A model generated the notes under the pieces. It was not told the DNA's origin. It saw nothing but the letters and a program-made list of their open reading frames with translations, and ran no database searches. From assembly GCA_963787185.1 (NCBI GenBank), contig CAWBCC010000026.1:100770-164769 (forward strand): 64,000 nt of DNA, read 5' to 3'. Of the stretch, positions 8,813 to 17,997 are shown in pieces. Source of the DNA: JAJXZP01 sp963787185. GTDB lineage: Bacteria; Spirochaetota; Spirochaetia; Treponematales; Rectinemataceae. Made by a program: the position numbers and the translations under genes. Positions within the stretch are counted from its first letter, which is position 1. Every line of letters begins with the position of its first letter.

Positions 8813-9981
8813 AGCTCCCGCTCCCCGGAGCGAAGACGGCCGAGCTCCGCCGAGGTCGGTGTGCTCTCGGCGGTCCAGAGCCCGCGGTGCGCGAGGAGTG
8901 TGGCGCGGTCCATGAGGAAGGATTCCGCCTCCGGGAAGACGGCCCGGAACTGGTCGAGGATCGCGAAGCCGTGGGTGTCGAGGTCTCCCCAGTATCGCAG
9001 CCTGCAGCGGCGCAGCCAGTCGGCCCGGGCAAGCGATGCGAAGCCGTAGCCGCCGCCGAAGACGATCATGCCGGTAGGATGGTCGGGAAAGGCGAGGAAG
9101 TTGATCTCGTTCTCGGTGACGAAGACTTCCTCGAAGGGCGGCGTCCCGGAGGGCTCGAAGAGTCGCGCGAAGTCTTCCGCCGCGAGGGCGATCTGGGCGA
9201 GGGGAGAGGCGATGACCCTTTCACCCGCGGCGAGACCGAAGCCGAAGCGGGGATCGAGACTCCTGAAGCGCACCAGGAGGGGCTTGTCGCGGAGGCCGTA
9301 GCGGCGCGCGAAGCCGGCGGCGCCCGACGCCTCGACCTCTATCGCCCCGGGTTCGAGGACCAGGTCCAGAAGCTCCGCGAGAAGGCCGCGATGGCTCTCG
9401 ACGAATTTGCTGTGGACGCCCGGGGCGTCGATCTGTCGGGCGTAGCGGCCGGAGCGGGGGTGGGCTCGGAACCAGGCGAGGGCTCCGAGGATCCGAGGCC
9501 AGTCCGCCGCATGCTCCAGGATCGCGAGGGGACGCCGCAGGATCCAGGGCGCAAGGTCGGGAAAGGCACCCCCGACCTCGCGGGCGAGACGGACGAGCCG
9601 GGAGGCCTCGCGCTCCCTGCCCGCGAAGGCGAGGGCGTCCTCCGGCCGCTCGAAGACCGCCGCCACGGGCACGGAGTTCCGGCCCAGTTGCTTGTGTCGC
9701 ACATCGCGCCATTCGAGTCGGAAGCCGGGGCTCGACTCGGCTTCCGAGAGGTCGGCGATCCACCGGCGAGTCTCGTCGAAGCGCCCGCCGAGCTCGGTCG
9801 AGCTCGGGCCCCGGAGCGGAACGCGCAGAGGGAAGGGCGTCTCCCCGCCGATCAGGGCGGCGGGAAGGCGCCCCGAATCCCAGTCCCTCCGGAGGCGGTT
9901 CCGGATGTCTGCGGGACTCGTCCAGGTCCCGTGCCGATCCTCTCCGCGGTTCGTCTCCCGGGCGCTCTCACTGCCGCTCAT
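8686..9981 (-). CDS. jetD: Wadjet subunit JetD (DUF3322/DUF2220, TOPRIM-like nuclease)
   Basis: In type I Wadjet systems JetD is the nuclease that cleaves circular plasmid DNA after the JetABC motor has extruded it. The 431-residue protein has the N-terminal DUF3322 arm (WTSPADIRNRLRRDWDSGRL; FRLEWRDVRHKQLGRNSVP) and a C-terminal TOPRIM-like DUF2220 domain with VFVTENEINFLAFP (acidic glutamate), VFGGGYG and YWGDLDTHGFAIL (DxD). The start at 9981 overlaps the jetC stop by ATGA. A much longer in-frame stretch upstream is antisense-like noise inside jetC. The last 127 bases overlap the convergent mannosyltransferase gene. Confidence 0.93.
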   Translation of the reverse strand: MSGSESARETNRGEDRHGTWTSPADIRNRLRRDWDSGRLPAALIGGETPFPLRVPLRGPSSTELGGRFDETRRWIADLSEAESSPGFRLEWRDVRHKQLGRNSVPVAAVFERPEDALAFAGREREASRLVRLAREVGGAFPDLAPWILRRPLAILEHAADWPRILGALAWFRAHPRSGRYARQIDAPGVHSKFVESHRGLLAELLDLVLEPGAIEVEASGAAGFARRYGLRDKPLLVRFRSLDPRFGFGLAAGERVIASPLAQIALAAEDFARLFEPSGTPPFEEVFVTENEINFLAFPDHPTGMIVFGGGYGFASLARADWLRRCRLRYWGDLDTHGFAILDQFRAVFPEAESFLMDRATLLAHRGLWTAESTPTSAELGRLRSGERELYDDLRADRLGPSLRLEQERIGFAWLESALGNETEGARVGEG

Positions 9982-12900
9982 CGCGCCTCTGCCCTCAGCC
10001 GGTCGCGCTCGGCGCGGTATTCCGCGATGCTGAGGTTGCGCAGCTTCGAATCCCGTCCGTCTTCGTTGTACACGAAACCCACCGAGGCGACATAGGGCTC
10101 GATTATGTGGATCTTCTGCAGCGGGGTGATGACGAGAAGCTGGAGGTTCATCTTCTTGAAGAGCTCGAGGCCGAAGCGGGTGGATTCGTCGGAGCCGCGG
10201 CCGAAGGCCTCGTCGATCATGACGAAGCGGAAGCTCCGCGACTTCACGGCGCCCCATTCGAGGCCGAACTGGTAGGCGAGGCTCGCGGCGAGGACGGTGT
10301 ACGCGAGCTTTTCTTTCTGACCGCCGGACTTTCCGCCCGAATCCGTGTAGTGCTCGTACTCGGTATCGTCTTCCTTCCAGCGCTCCGAGGCCGAGAAGAC
10401 GAAGTACTGGCGGACGTCGCTCACCTTGGCCGTCCAGCGCCGGTCGGCCTCGCTCTGGCCTTCGCGGCCGCGGAAGCGCTCGATGATGCGCTTGACCTGG
10501 AGGAACTTCGCCTCGGAGTACTGCTCCTCGGCCGAGCCGGTCAGGCTTCCCTCGGTGCAGGCGCGGAGGTCCGCGATGAAGTCCTGGATCTCTCCGTCGG
10601 GGCTCGCGCGAAGCTCGAGGACGATGTATCTGCCGGGATTGTAGTCGATCTGGGTGAGGGACTTGTTGATGTGCTCGATGCGCTCGCGGATCACCTGACG
10701 TTCGCGACCGAGCTGGGACTGGAAGTTGGCCACCTCGCGGATCGTGTTTTCGTTGAGGAGTTCCTTGAAGGCGCGCTCGAAGCGGGGCAGGTCGTCGGCG
10801 CGGAGTTGTTCGAGCATGGCGCGCCAGGCAGAGGCCGACTCGACGTTCGCGTCCACCTCGCGGGTCTCCAGGGGCCAGGTCGTGCGGTAGGTCTGCATCG
10901 CGGAGACGATCTTCTCGCGGAGCCGCGACACCTTCTTGTCGGCCGCGTCGAGGAGAGCCTGCAGGACGCCTCGCAGCTCGCTCTCGCGGTTTTCGCAGCT
11001 CTCGACGGAGAGATTTTCGAGGATCTTCGCTTCGCCTGCCAGGGTTTCGATCCGCGCATAGGAGGCCTCGCGCGCCTCCGGCTTCCGCTCCGCGATCTCC
11101 GAGGCGACTGTCCGGGACTCCCGGGCCTGGCCGCGCTTGACCTCGGCGGTCGTGTGATCGTTCCGCGCTTCCTTGAGCCGTTCCTCGACGGCAGCGATCT
11201 CCGTCTCGAGCCCGGCCAACCGCGCGGCGAGAGCCTTGAGGCGGTCGGCCGAAGACTCGAGCTCGGCCTTTTCCGCCTCGAGGGCGGCCACGCGGAGACT
11301 CAGGGAACCCCAGTCGAGATCGAGCCATTCGGTGATGTCGCTCAACCTTCCCACGGCATCGAGTCTGTCCCTGAGCTCCGTCTGTCGCCGCTGGATTTCG
11401 CCTATCGCGGCGCCGGCGGCGGCGATGGTCTCTTCGAGCGAGCGGACTTCGAGCTCCAGAGCCTTGATCTTGGCCTCGTTGGTCCACCCGAGCACGTAGC
11501 GGGAGCGGTCGTCCAACCGGCCCCGGTCGTCCTTTTCGTGTCGGTCGCCCGAGCCTTTGATCTGGCCCCGCCGCGTGAGGGCCTGGCGCTCCCGCCTGAA
11601 CTGCTCGAGCGTCTGGCAGCAGGCGTAGTCGAAGCGCCTGAGCAGCTCGCGCGCGAGCCAGTCTTCGAGGGGATCGCCCCGCTTGATCTCGAGCTTACGG
11701 ACCAGGGAGTCGGGATGGGGCTCGGACTGGGGCCCGGATTCGCGCCCCTGTTCGGGCCCGGAACCGGGCCCGGTTCCGGGCCCGGTTCCGGGACGTCTCG
11801 CGCGGAAATAAACCAGGCGGCCGCGCAGCTGGTTCTCGTCCACCCAGGTCGAAACCGTGCCGTAGCAGTCGTCCGGCACGACGAGGGAAAGGGCGAAGCC
11901 GTGGAGAAGGCGCTCGGCCGCACCCTCCCATTCCGCTTCCCCTTCCTTTACGCGGAGGAGCTCGCCGGCGAAGGGGAGCCGATCGGGGCGGATGTCGAGA
12001 GCTTCGCAGAGCCGGGCCCTGATCGCGATCTGCGCCTCCGGGATGTTGTTCCGCCGCGCGCGCAGCGATTCGAGCTCGCGGACGATGCCGTCGCGTTCCT
12101 CTCGCGCCGCGCGGAACGCGACCTCGCGCTCGGTGCGCTCGTTCTGCAACCCGGCCTCGGCTCCGGCCAGTTCCTCGGCGAGGACGGCGAGGCGGGAGCG
12201 GTTGCGGGCGAAGTCGTCGGAGTCCTTGGGGACGGGAAGGCCGAGCTCGGCGGCCGGGCCGCGGTAGCGCTCTAGCCTCGCGCGGCGGCGATCGCGTTCC
12301 TCGGCGGCCGACCTGATCTCGGAGGCCAGGCGCTCGATCCGGTCGCCGCCGTTCGTCGCGATAGCCTCCTTGACCTCGTCCCGGTCGGCGCGGAGGCGGG
12401 ACAGTGACTCCTCTCCCGAGGCGACGCGGGCCGACAGGCGAAGGAGCTCGGCGTCGAGCTTCGCGAGGCGCTTGTCGAGAAGCTCGACCTTGCGTTGCGC
12501 GAACCAGGAGGCCAGTGCCTCCCTGGCCAGGCGGAGTCCTTCGCGCTCGGCCGACTGATCGTCGAAGGCGGCGCAGTCCTCGACGATAGGAGCCAGGGCC
12601 GCGAGCTGGGCCTTGGCCTTGAGGACCGCCGCGTGGGCGCGGTCCAGATCGTCGAAATGGTGGATCAGGGCCTGGATGCGCTCCTCGCCCTCGAAGGGCT
12701 CGAGCATGTGCTCCCTGACGAAGTCGGTGAGGTTGCCCACCGACTTCATCGAGACCGTCTGGTTGAAGAGCTCCAGGGCCTGCTCGTTGTCTATGCCGAA
12801 GACGCGCCGGAAGGCAGCCGCGTAGGCCTGGAAGCTGTCGAAGAGCTCGACCCCCTCGCTCAGGCGGAGTCGCTTGCGGAGCTCCCCGATGTCGGGCCCG

Positions 12901-13412
12901 AAACCGGAGAAGTCGCCGGCGATGTCGAGGCTCCTGTTGGCCATGACGTAGAAGCGGGCGGGCTGGCCCTGCTGGTCCCTGATCCAGAACACCTGTGCGA
13001 GGGTGCAGTACTGGCCGTATCCCTCGTTCCGGAAGGAGCCCAGTATGACGGCGTACGCGTTCTGGTCGCGGAGGGCCACCGCTTTCGAGGAAACCTCCGA
13101 TTCGCCCCGTTCCGACTTGTAATAGCCCAGGACATAGGAACGCAGCGTCCGCTCCCGGGCCCCCGCGCCCGCCGCCTTGTTGTAGGCGAGACGCTGGGGG
13201 GGCACGAGGAGGGTGCTCACCGCGTCGACCAAGGTCGATTTTCCCGATCCGATGTCGCCGGTGAGGAGGGTGTTCGCGCCGCCCGCCTCGAGCTTCCAAA
13301 CGCGGCGGTCGAAGGTGCCCCAGTTGAGAAGCTCGAGCCTGTCCAGCCTGAAGCCGGTCTTCTCGTCGGCCTCGGCGAAATCGAGAAGGCCGTCGGCTCC
13401 GTCGGCGCTCAT
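9978..13412 (-). CDS. jetC: Wadjet subunit JetC, SMC-like ATPase
   Basis: SMC/MukB-like motor of the Wadjet plasmid-defence complex. Walker A is GDIGSGKST at residues 52-60, after FRLDRLELLNWGTFDRRVW. Long coiled coils rich in E, A, R and L flank a central hinge region. The C-terminal head carries the signature SGGQKEKLAYTVLAASLAYQFGLEW and Walker B with FVMIDEAFGRGSDEST. Start: the ATG at 13412 overlaps the jetB stop by ATGA. At 1144 residues it has the usual length. A Gly/Pro repeat interrupts the region before the hinge (see 11754-11792). Translational coupling on both sides indicates one jetABCD operon. Confidence 0.95.
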   Translation of the reverse strand: MSADGADGLLDFAEADEKTGFRLDRLELLNWGTFDRRVWKLEAGGANTLLTGDIGSGKSTLVDAVSTLLVPPQRLAYNKAAGAGARERTLRSYVLGYYKSERGESEVSSKAVALRDQNAYAVILGSFRNEGYGQYCTLAQVFWIRDQQGQPARFYVMANRSLDIAGDFSGFGPDIGELRKRLRLSEGVELFDSFQAYAAAFRRVFGIDNEQALELFNQTVSMKSVGNLTDFVREHMLEPFEGEERIQALIHHFDDLDRAHAAVLKAKAQLAALAPIVEDCAAFDDQSAEREGLRLAREALASWFAQRKVELLDKRLAKLDAELLRLSARVASGEESLSRLRADRDEVKEAIATNGGDRIERLASEIRSAAEERDRRRARLERYRGPAAELGLPVPKDSDDFARNRSRLAVLAEELAGAEAGLQNERTEREVAFRAAREERDGIVRELESLRARRNNIPEAQIAIRARLCEALDIRPDRLPFAGELLRVKEGEAEWEGAAERLLHGFALSLVVPDDCYGTVSTWVDENQLRGRLVYFRARRPGTGPGTGPGSGPEQGRESGPQSEPHPDSLVRKLEIKRGDPLEDWLARELLRRFDYACCQTLEQFRRERQALTRRGQIKGSGDRHEKDDRGRLDDRSRYVLGWTNEAKIKALELEVRSLEETIAAAGAAIGEIQRRQTELRDRLDAVGRLSDITEWLDLDWGSLSLRVAALEAEKAELESSADRLKALAARLAGLETEIAAVEERLKEARNDHTTAEVKRGQARESRTVASEIAERKPEAREASYARIETLAGEAKILENLSVESCENRESELRGVLQALLDAADKKVSRLREKIVSAMQTYRTTWPLETREVDANVESASAWRAMLEQLRADDLPRFERAFKELLNENTIREVANFQSQLGRERQVIRERIEHINKSLTQIDYNPGRYIVLELRASPDGEIQDFIADLRACTEGSLTGSAEEQYSEAKFLQVKRIIERFRGREGQSEADRRWTAKVSDVRQYFVFSASERWKEDDTEYEHYTDSGGKSGGQKEKLAYTVLAASLAYQFGLEWGAVKSRSFRFVMIDEAFGRGSDESTRFGLELFKKMNLQLLVITPLQKIHIIEPYVASVGFVYNEDGRDSKLRNLSIAEYRAERDRLRAEAR
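11754..11792 (-). repeat. In-frame 12-bp tandem repeat in jetC (Gly-Thr/Ser-Gly-Pro)
   Basis: About three copies of a 12-bp unit (CGGGCCCGGTTC type) encode PGTGPGTGPGSGP, followed by a less regular Ser/Pro/Glu-rich stretch. It lies between the coiled-coil arm and the KLEIKRGDPLEDWLA segment, so it would form a flexible linker near the hinge. Confidence 0.8.
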
Positions 13413-14008
13413 TCGGAGGCCTCCTCGCCGGCGGCGCGGGGCCCTCCCCGGTAGGCCTCGAGCCTCGCGTCGAAGTCGGCGAGCCATTGGGCGTCGACGA
13501 AGGCTTTCAGGACTCGTCGTATTTCGTAGAGCTGGTCCTGCCCCTTCATGCGCCGGATGAAACCCATGTCCTCTACCCGATTCGCGGCTGTCATCACCTG
13601 GTCGTAGAGCCGGGCTTCGTTGGAGCTCGGGGGGAGAAAGACCTTGATCATGTCCACGAGTTCGTCCCGCGAGAGGATGAGCCTCTGTCCCTCGCCCGAG
13701 CTGTCGGTTTCGGCCAGCTTCCTGCGCAGGAGGGCCAGAAGCAGGCTCGGGAGGTAGGGCAGCTGACGGCGCGTCATCAGACGGGGAAGGGCTTCGTCTC
13801 CCTCGGCGGTTTCGGCGGCGCGCAGCCAGGCGAAACCCTCGGCCTCGTCGAGGACCAGCTCGAGGCCGAGCACCGCGACATAGTCCCGGACCGCCGACTG
13901 GAGGGAGAGGAGCCTTCGCCAGAGCTCTTCGTCGCCTTCCCGGTAAATGACCCCCTTGAGAAGGGAAATGACGGGCAGGGACAGTTCGGAGGGTGTTCTA
14001 TTGGGCAT
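13409..14008 (-). CDS. jetB: Wadjet subunit JetB (DUF4194, KITE-like)
   Basis: 199 residues, helical, matching the DUF4194 family that acts as the MukE/KITE-like subunit bridging JetA and JetC. Recognisable segments are SLPVISLLKGVIYREGDEELWRRL, LPYLPSLLLALLRRKL, LSRDELVDMIKVFLP and DQVMTAANRVEDMGFIRRM. It overlaps jetA by 11 bases and jetC by 4. The order jetA-jetB-jetC-jetD is the canonical type I order, which supports the assignment independently of sequence. Confidence 0.93.
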   Translation of the reverse strand: MPNRTPSELSLPVISLLKGVIYREGDEELWRRLLSLQSAVRDYVAVLGLELVLDEAEGFAWLRAAETAEGDEALPRLMTRRQLPYLPSLLLALLRRKLAETDSSGEGQRLILSRDELVDMIKVFLPPSSNEARLYDQVMTAANRVEDMGFIRRMKGQDQLYEIRRVLKAFVDAQWLADFDARLEAYRGGPRAAGEEASE

Positions 14009-15461
14009 GGCCGGCTCGCTCCTTCATGAAGATCACGCGCGGCGTCTCGGCCCCGCGCCGCGTGCCCTTCGGATCGACCCAGTCGAGCAGATCGCGCTCG
14101 GTCTCGCTGAAGACGGCGTTGGGATCCTCGCTCGCGAGGCAGAGGTAGGCGACGAGCTCCGCGAGCCCCCGCTCCAGGGGATGGACTTCGGCCAGCTCTG
14201 CCAGACTCACCTGATCGCGCTCCGCGAGGGCCTGGGCGATGCGCGCGCGGAGAGCCTCCCTGTCCACCACCCATTGCTCGAAGAGCGAGCGGGCGTCGAT
14301 GTCTTCGTCGCCCGCCTCGACGGCGGACGAATCGATGCGCGGTCTCACCGGAGGAGAATACAGCGGCCGTTCCATCGGCAGGCCGATGTCCGCCGCGGCC
14401 GAGTCGAGCTCGGAGACCGCGCCTTCGGGCGGAGAATCGCGCAGTTCGAGGGCCTGGGACTCTATGGAGCGGAGTATCTCCATGATGCGGCGGTTCTCCA
14501 TCCAGACCTGGTCGTCGAGGAAACGGCGAAGCTGGCGCGAAAGCAGCGCGATAGTCCGCTGGGTGCGCTCGCCCGCCTCCATCCAGTCGAAATGCACGCG
14601 CCTGAGCTGCTCGTCGGGTTCGAGGGCGCGGATCGCGGGGAGCGAGAAGACGGAGTCGAGCATGGCGCTCAGAGTCTCCTGTCTCTCCGCCGACATGAGG
14701 AAGTCCCAGAAGGCTCGGAAGCTCCTCCCCTGGTCCGAGTCGGCGATGACGTCGCGCCGCCCGAGGATGCCTTCGAGGAGCTCGCCCTTCGAGCCCACCC
14801 ACGCGGCGATGCTCTCACGCGTGCTCCGGTCGAGGTCGCGGAAATTCTGCTCCACCTCCCTGAAGTCGGTGAGTATCTCCCGCGCCGTCGCGGCCATGTG
14901 GAGGAAGCGCTCGCGCGCGGCGGTCTCGTCGAGGCTCTCCGTCTCGCCCGCCTTGAGGCGCGTTATGCGGCGCTCGAGCTCCGTCTTCTGCCGCTTCAGA
15001 TCCTTTATGGTCGCCTCGGGATTCTCCCCGCTCCCCTCGACCAGCTGGCGTAGGAGATCGAAGACGATCCGGAGTCGGGACTCGGTCCCGACGAAGCTCC
15101 GCGTTCCGAGGCTGTCCACCCAGGCTATGGCCTTTTCGGCCCCCGGCGTCAGGTCGAAGTGTGCCTCGTCGGAATTGGCCGGGTAATACTTGCGGAGCCA
15201 GCCCTTCGCGTCCTGGGCCCAGTCCTCGAGGTAGCCGGCGGCATCCCTCGGGAAAGCCTCCTCGCCCCTGGACTCTCTGAGTCGGAACAGCTCGTCCTCG
15301 AGCAGGGCGACGAGCCGCGTCTGCTCGATGCCCCGCGCATTGGGTTTGACGAAGGCCTTGTCGAGGAAGGAAACGAGGAGGGGCGCGTATTCCGCCGAAA
15401 GCAGGCGCCAGGCGGGATGATTGCGCCGAAGGCTGTCGACCGTGTTGAAATCGAGGTCCAT
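13998..15461 (-). CDS. jetA: Wadjet subunit JetA (DUF3375, kleisin/MukF-like)
   Basis: 487 residues of the DUF3375 family, the kleisin-like subunit that closes the JetC ring. The N terminus is a winged-helix-like region (DFNTVDSLRRNHPAWRLLSAEYAPLLVSFLDKAF), followed by helical segments (DLKRQKTELERRITRLKAGE) and a C-terminal domain ending in TRRGAETPRVIFMKERAGHAQ. First gene of the jet operon. The ATG at 15461 has no upstream purine-rich site; instead a promoter-like sequence ends 7 bases before it, so the message may be leaderless. Confidence 0.93.
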   Translation of the reverse strand: MDLDFNTVDSLRRNHPAWRLLSAEYAPLLVSFLDKAFVKPNARGIEQTRLVALLEDELFRLRESRGEEAFPRDAAGYLEDWAQDAKGWLRKYYPANSDEAHFDLTPGAEKAIAWVDSLGTRSFVGTESRLRIVFDLLRQLVEGSGENPEATIKDLKRQKTELERRITRLKAGETESLDETAARERFLHMAATAREILTDFREVEQNFRDLDRSTRESIAAWVGSKGELLEGILGRRDVIADSDQGRSFRAFWDFLMSAERQETLSAMLDSVFSLPAIRALEPDEQLRRVHFDWMEAGERTQRTIALLSRQLRRFLDDQVWMENRRIMEILRSIESQALELRDSPPEGAVSELDSAAADIGLPMERPLYSPPVRPRIDSSAVEAGDEDIDARSLFEQWVVDREALRARIAQALAERDQVSLAELAEVHPLERGLAELVAYLCLASEDPNAVFSETERDLLDWVDPKGTRRGAETPRVIFMKERAGHAQ

Positions 15462-15468
15462 CGGGGGA

Positions 15469-15498
15469 ATTGTATACGGGCGCGCCGAGTGATGTCGA
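15469..15498 (-). promoter_or_regulatory. Putative promoter of jetABCD (leaderless)
   Basis: On the minus strand a -35 TCGACA (15498-15493) and a -10 TACAAT (15474-15469) are separated by 18 bases, each one mismatch from consensus. Transcription would begin about 7 bases downstream, at or next to the jetA ATG (15461). Predicted from sequence only. Confidence 0.5.
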
Positions 15499-15541
15499 GG
15501 GAGGCGGGGGGTGCAGGGCCGGCGCTCATGAAACCGATGTA

Positions 15542-15687
15542 ATGGTGATTGTCTTCGCCCTTAATGATGGGGCCCCGCCTTCGAAAAAACGGGGAGGAGA
15601 CCGTCCTCGGCCCCTTCGGGTCCTGCGGAGTGTCTCCCCCCGCTTTTTCGGGCGCCCCATCCTTTTGACGAAGACAATTCCCACCAT
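15542..15687. repeat. 146-bp imperfect inverted repeat (MITE-like or structured RNA)
   Basis: The non-coding stretch 15499-15873 contains a long dyad. The left arm starts ATGGTG, ATTGTCTTCG, then GATGGGGC, AAAAAACGGGGAGGAGAC; the right arm is its reverse complement with small bulges and ends CGAAGACAAT...CACCAT. The centre (15602-15631) is unpaired or forms a small stem. It lies between the helicase cassette and jetA. I see no open reading frame in it that looks real and no obvious target-site duplication. It could be a miniature transposable element or an RNA hairpin ending transcription of the upstream cassette. Confidence 0.65.
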
Positions 15688-15873
15688 GGCACTACACGTG
15701 CGCCGGCCCTGCCTTTCATTCACCATGAAGAAAAATGCAACACCGGGCCTTTTCATGGGTCGGCTCTGTATTATTATGCGCTCCGGCCCTGGCCCGGGCC
15801 GTCCTCGAACCGCAGGTCGAGGCTCCGCACGAATTCGATCATGCCGGTACGCCAATTCGGTGTGCAGCGGGGA

Positions 15874-17997
15874 TTACGAGGTCAGTGCAAAATCGTCCAG
15901 GAATTCCGAAGCCGGATCCACGCCGGTCACCATGAGCCAGTCCCGCGCTCGGGTGCAGGCGACGTACAGGAGCTGCCGTTCGGTGTTGTAGATTTCCTCG
16001 AGGTCGGCATCGTCGCCTAGGGTCTCGAGTCGCTCTTCCAGGGGCAGGACGCCGTCGTCGCAGGCCATAACGACGACGGCGCGGAACTCCAGGCCCTTGG
16101 CCACGTGCATGGTGCCGATCGAGGCGAAGCCGAGCTCAGTTCCGACCCGCTCGTCGAGGATCCGGGCGGGAAGTCCTGCCTTCGAAGCCGCGGACTGAGC
16201 CCGCTCGAGTTCGCGGTCGCTCCTCACGAAGATGCCGAATTCGTGGGGCTTGATGCCCTCGGTCAAACGCGCGGCAATCCATGCGGCGACGGCTTCTCCC
16301 TCTTCGAGCCTATCCTTGAGTGTCCGGAGCAGGGGAGGCGGCCCGTTGAGCACGGATATCGTCTGGTATCGTTTCTCCGCTATTCCGTCGACGTCGGAGA
16401 GCTCCGGACCGAGAAGGCGGTCGGCCTGGCTCCTGATCTGCTGCGAAGTGCGGTAATTGATGTGGAGAGTGCGCGATCTCCCCCTGAGATCGACGCCGAG
16501 GGACCTCCATGAGAATGGTTGCTGGAAGATGCGCTGGCCGAGGTCGCCCGTGAAGAAAAGGGAGTCCGGACGATGCTTCCCGAGGGCGACGAGAAATCGG
16601 AGTTGGGCAACGCTTAGGTCCTGTGCCTCGTCCGCGACGATAAAATCGAAAATAGTCGCGGAGGACTCAGCCAACCGACGGGCCAGATTCGTGAAGAACT
16701 CTGCCTGAGTCTGGAGGCCGCGCTCCGTGAGGTCCTTGCGAAGGCGTTCAAAAACGGGCCAGATGAAGTCGCGCTGTGCCTCTCCTATGCGCGTCTTCCG
16801 CCCAAGTCGCGGAACCTCGCGGTAGGCTTTGCGGTCGTTAATCTGCCAGGCGTCCACTATCTCCGTCCATTCGGAGAGGAGGAAGGGGAGGCCGAAGCGT
16901 TGCGCTTCGATGGAGCGTGCCGCTTTCGCCAAAAGCTCGGGAATGTCCCCTTGAGTTGCGAGCCTCGGACGGGCGGTCGACGCGGCTCCGAGACGGAGCG
17001 CGATCCCGAGGAGAGAGCGAATGTCGATGCGTTCCCCGAGCCGCGGCTCGTGTTCGGCGAGGGCACGGAGCTTGGTTGTCAGAGCGTTGGCGAGGGGGTC
17101 AGAGAAGGTCGTGAGAAGGACCCGGGCATCTGGATTTCTGCGTGCGAGATAGACGGCGCGGTGGAGGGCGACGATGGTCTTGCCCGTGCCGGCCGAGCCC
17201 GAGACGCGGAAGGGGCCGGTGTAGGCTCGTTCGACGAGCTCGCGCTGGTCGGGGTGAAGGAAGACCGTCCATTTTTCCCAGGGGAAGTCGAGGGCCCGCT
17301 CGAGCTCTTCCGCATTGGTCATGACCCGGAATCGCCGTTGGGCGTCGGGGTGGAGGAAGGAGGCGAGGCTGCCATAGGGCGGTGCCGCCTCTGCCGCGAT
17401 CGATGTGGCCGCTTCTTCCGCGACGGGAATCCCGCCGGTCGCTATCTCGAGGAGGGCTTCGGCCGCCTCTGCCGGCAGATGCTCCGCGATGACGAGGAGG
17501 GAATCCTCGGTGGCCGACCTCACTTCGTGCAGCCATTCGAGAGGGACGCCGTAGCCGAGGAGTTCTTCATCGGAGAGCGCTTCGAACGGGCGCCTCGATG
17601 GGGCTGAGGGCGGGGCGGCCCCAGGCATCTCCATCCTCGCATAAACAGGGATGGTGACTTCCTTGACCGATTCGCGGATCTCCACCAGCTGCGCGGCGCC
17701 AGTCGTCGGATGGGTCTCCAGCCTTCGCCGCTCGGCCCACTCATAGGCTTTATCGTGGTGATCGACGTAGCAGAGAAGGAGGCTCGCCTCGCTGCGGTGC
17801 ACGATGATTCTGAGATCGCTCGAGACCCTCACCGACCAGAAGTTCTTGTCCCGAGCGTGGTCGAGCTTGTGAAAGCTCATGCCGGGATTGGCCGGGCACA
17901 CCTGAAGGTCGAAGGCGGTCGTCTTCACGGCCTTCTGCTCCTCGCCCGAGAGTCGGGCGAGGCTGTCGGTGAAGGTGGAGGAGAGGAGGAAGGTCAT
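15874..17997 (-). CDS. UvrD/Rep-type superfamily 1 helicase with N-terminal RelE/ParE-like domain
   Basis: 707 residues. Residues 1-95 resemble the RelE/ParE toxin fold (FHKLDHARDKNFWSVRVSSDLRIIVHR, then LLCYVDHHDKAYEWAERR). After a linker comes a full SF1A helicase: Walker A GSAGTGKTIVALH, Walker B VADEAQDLSVAQLRF, the QxxR-type LGQRIFQQPFSW, and a C-terminal NTERQLLYVACTRARDWL (motif VI). The start overlaps the previous gene by ATGA (17994-17997), so it belongs to the four-gene cassette beginning with the TIGR04255 protein. A toxin-like RNase fold joined to a helicase suggests nucleic-acid sensing and damage in defence. Whether the RelE-like domain is catalytic is not clear. Confidence 0.88.
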   Translation of the reverse strand: MTFLLSSTFTDSLARLSGEEQKAVKTTAFDLQVCPANPGMSFHKLDHARDKNFWSVRVSSDLRIIVHRSEASLLLCYVDHHDKAYEWAERRRLETHPTTGAAQLVEIRESVKEVTIPVYARMEMPGAAPPSAPSRRPFEALSDEELLGYGVPLEWLHEVRSATEDSLLVIAEHLPAEAAEALLEIATGGIPVAEEAATSIAAEAAPPYGSLASFLHPDAQRRFRVMTNAEELERALDFPWEKWTVFLHPDQRELVERAYTGPFRVSGSAGTGKTIVALHRAVYLARRNPDARVLLTTFSDPLANALTTKLRALAEHEPRLGERIDIRSLLGIALRLGAASTARPRLATQGDIPELLAKAARSIEAQRFGLPFLLSEWTEIVDAWQINDRKAYREVPRLGRKTRIGEAQRDFIWPVFERLRKDLTERGLQTQAEFFTNLARRLAESSATIFDFIVADEAQDLSVAQLRFLVALGKHRPDSLFFTGDLGQRIFQQPFSWRSLGVDLRGRSRTLHINYRTSQQIRSQADRLLGPELSDVDGIAEKRYQTISVLNGPPPLLRTLKDRLEEGEAVAAWIAARLTEGIKPHEFGIFVRSDRELERAQSAASKAGLPARILDERVGTELGFASIGTMHVAKGLEFRAVVVMACDDGVLPLEERLETLGDDADLEEIYNTERQLLYVACTRARDWLMVTGVDPASEFLDDFALTS

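Noticed and set aside
9985..11487. Upstream extension of jetD inside jetC
   Set aside because: Open in frame but arginine/glycine-rich and antonymous to the conserved jetC frame; the ATGA overlap at 9978-9981 gives the correct start.
10107..12275. 722-residue open frame on the plus strand
   Set aside because: Antisense to jetC; the composition (Gly/Leu/Glu/Arg-rich with no motifs) is that of a GC-rich shadow frame, while jetC has full SMC motifs.
15526..15855. 109-residue minus-strand frame across the inverted repeat
   Set aside because: It is formed by the repeat itself; basic, low-complexity, no start signals.
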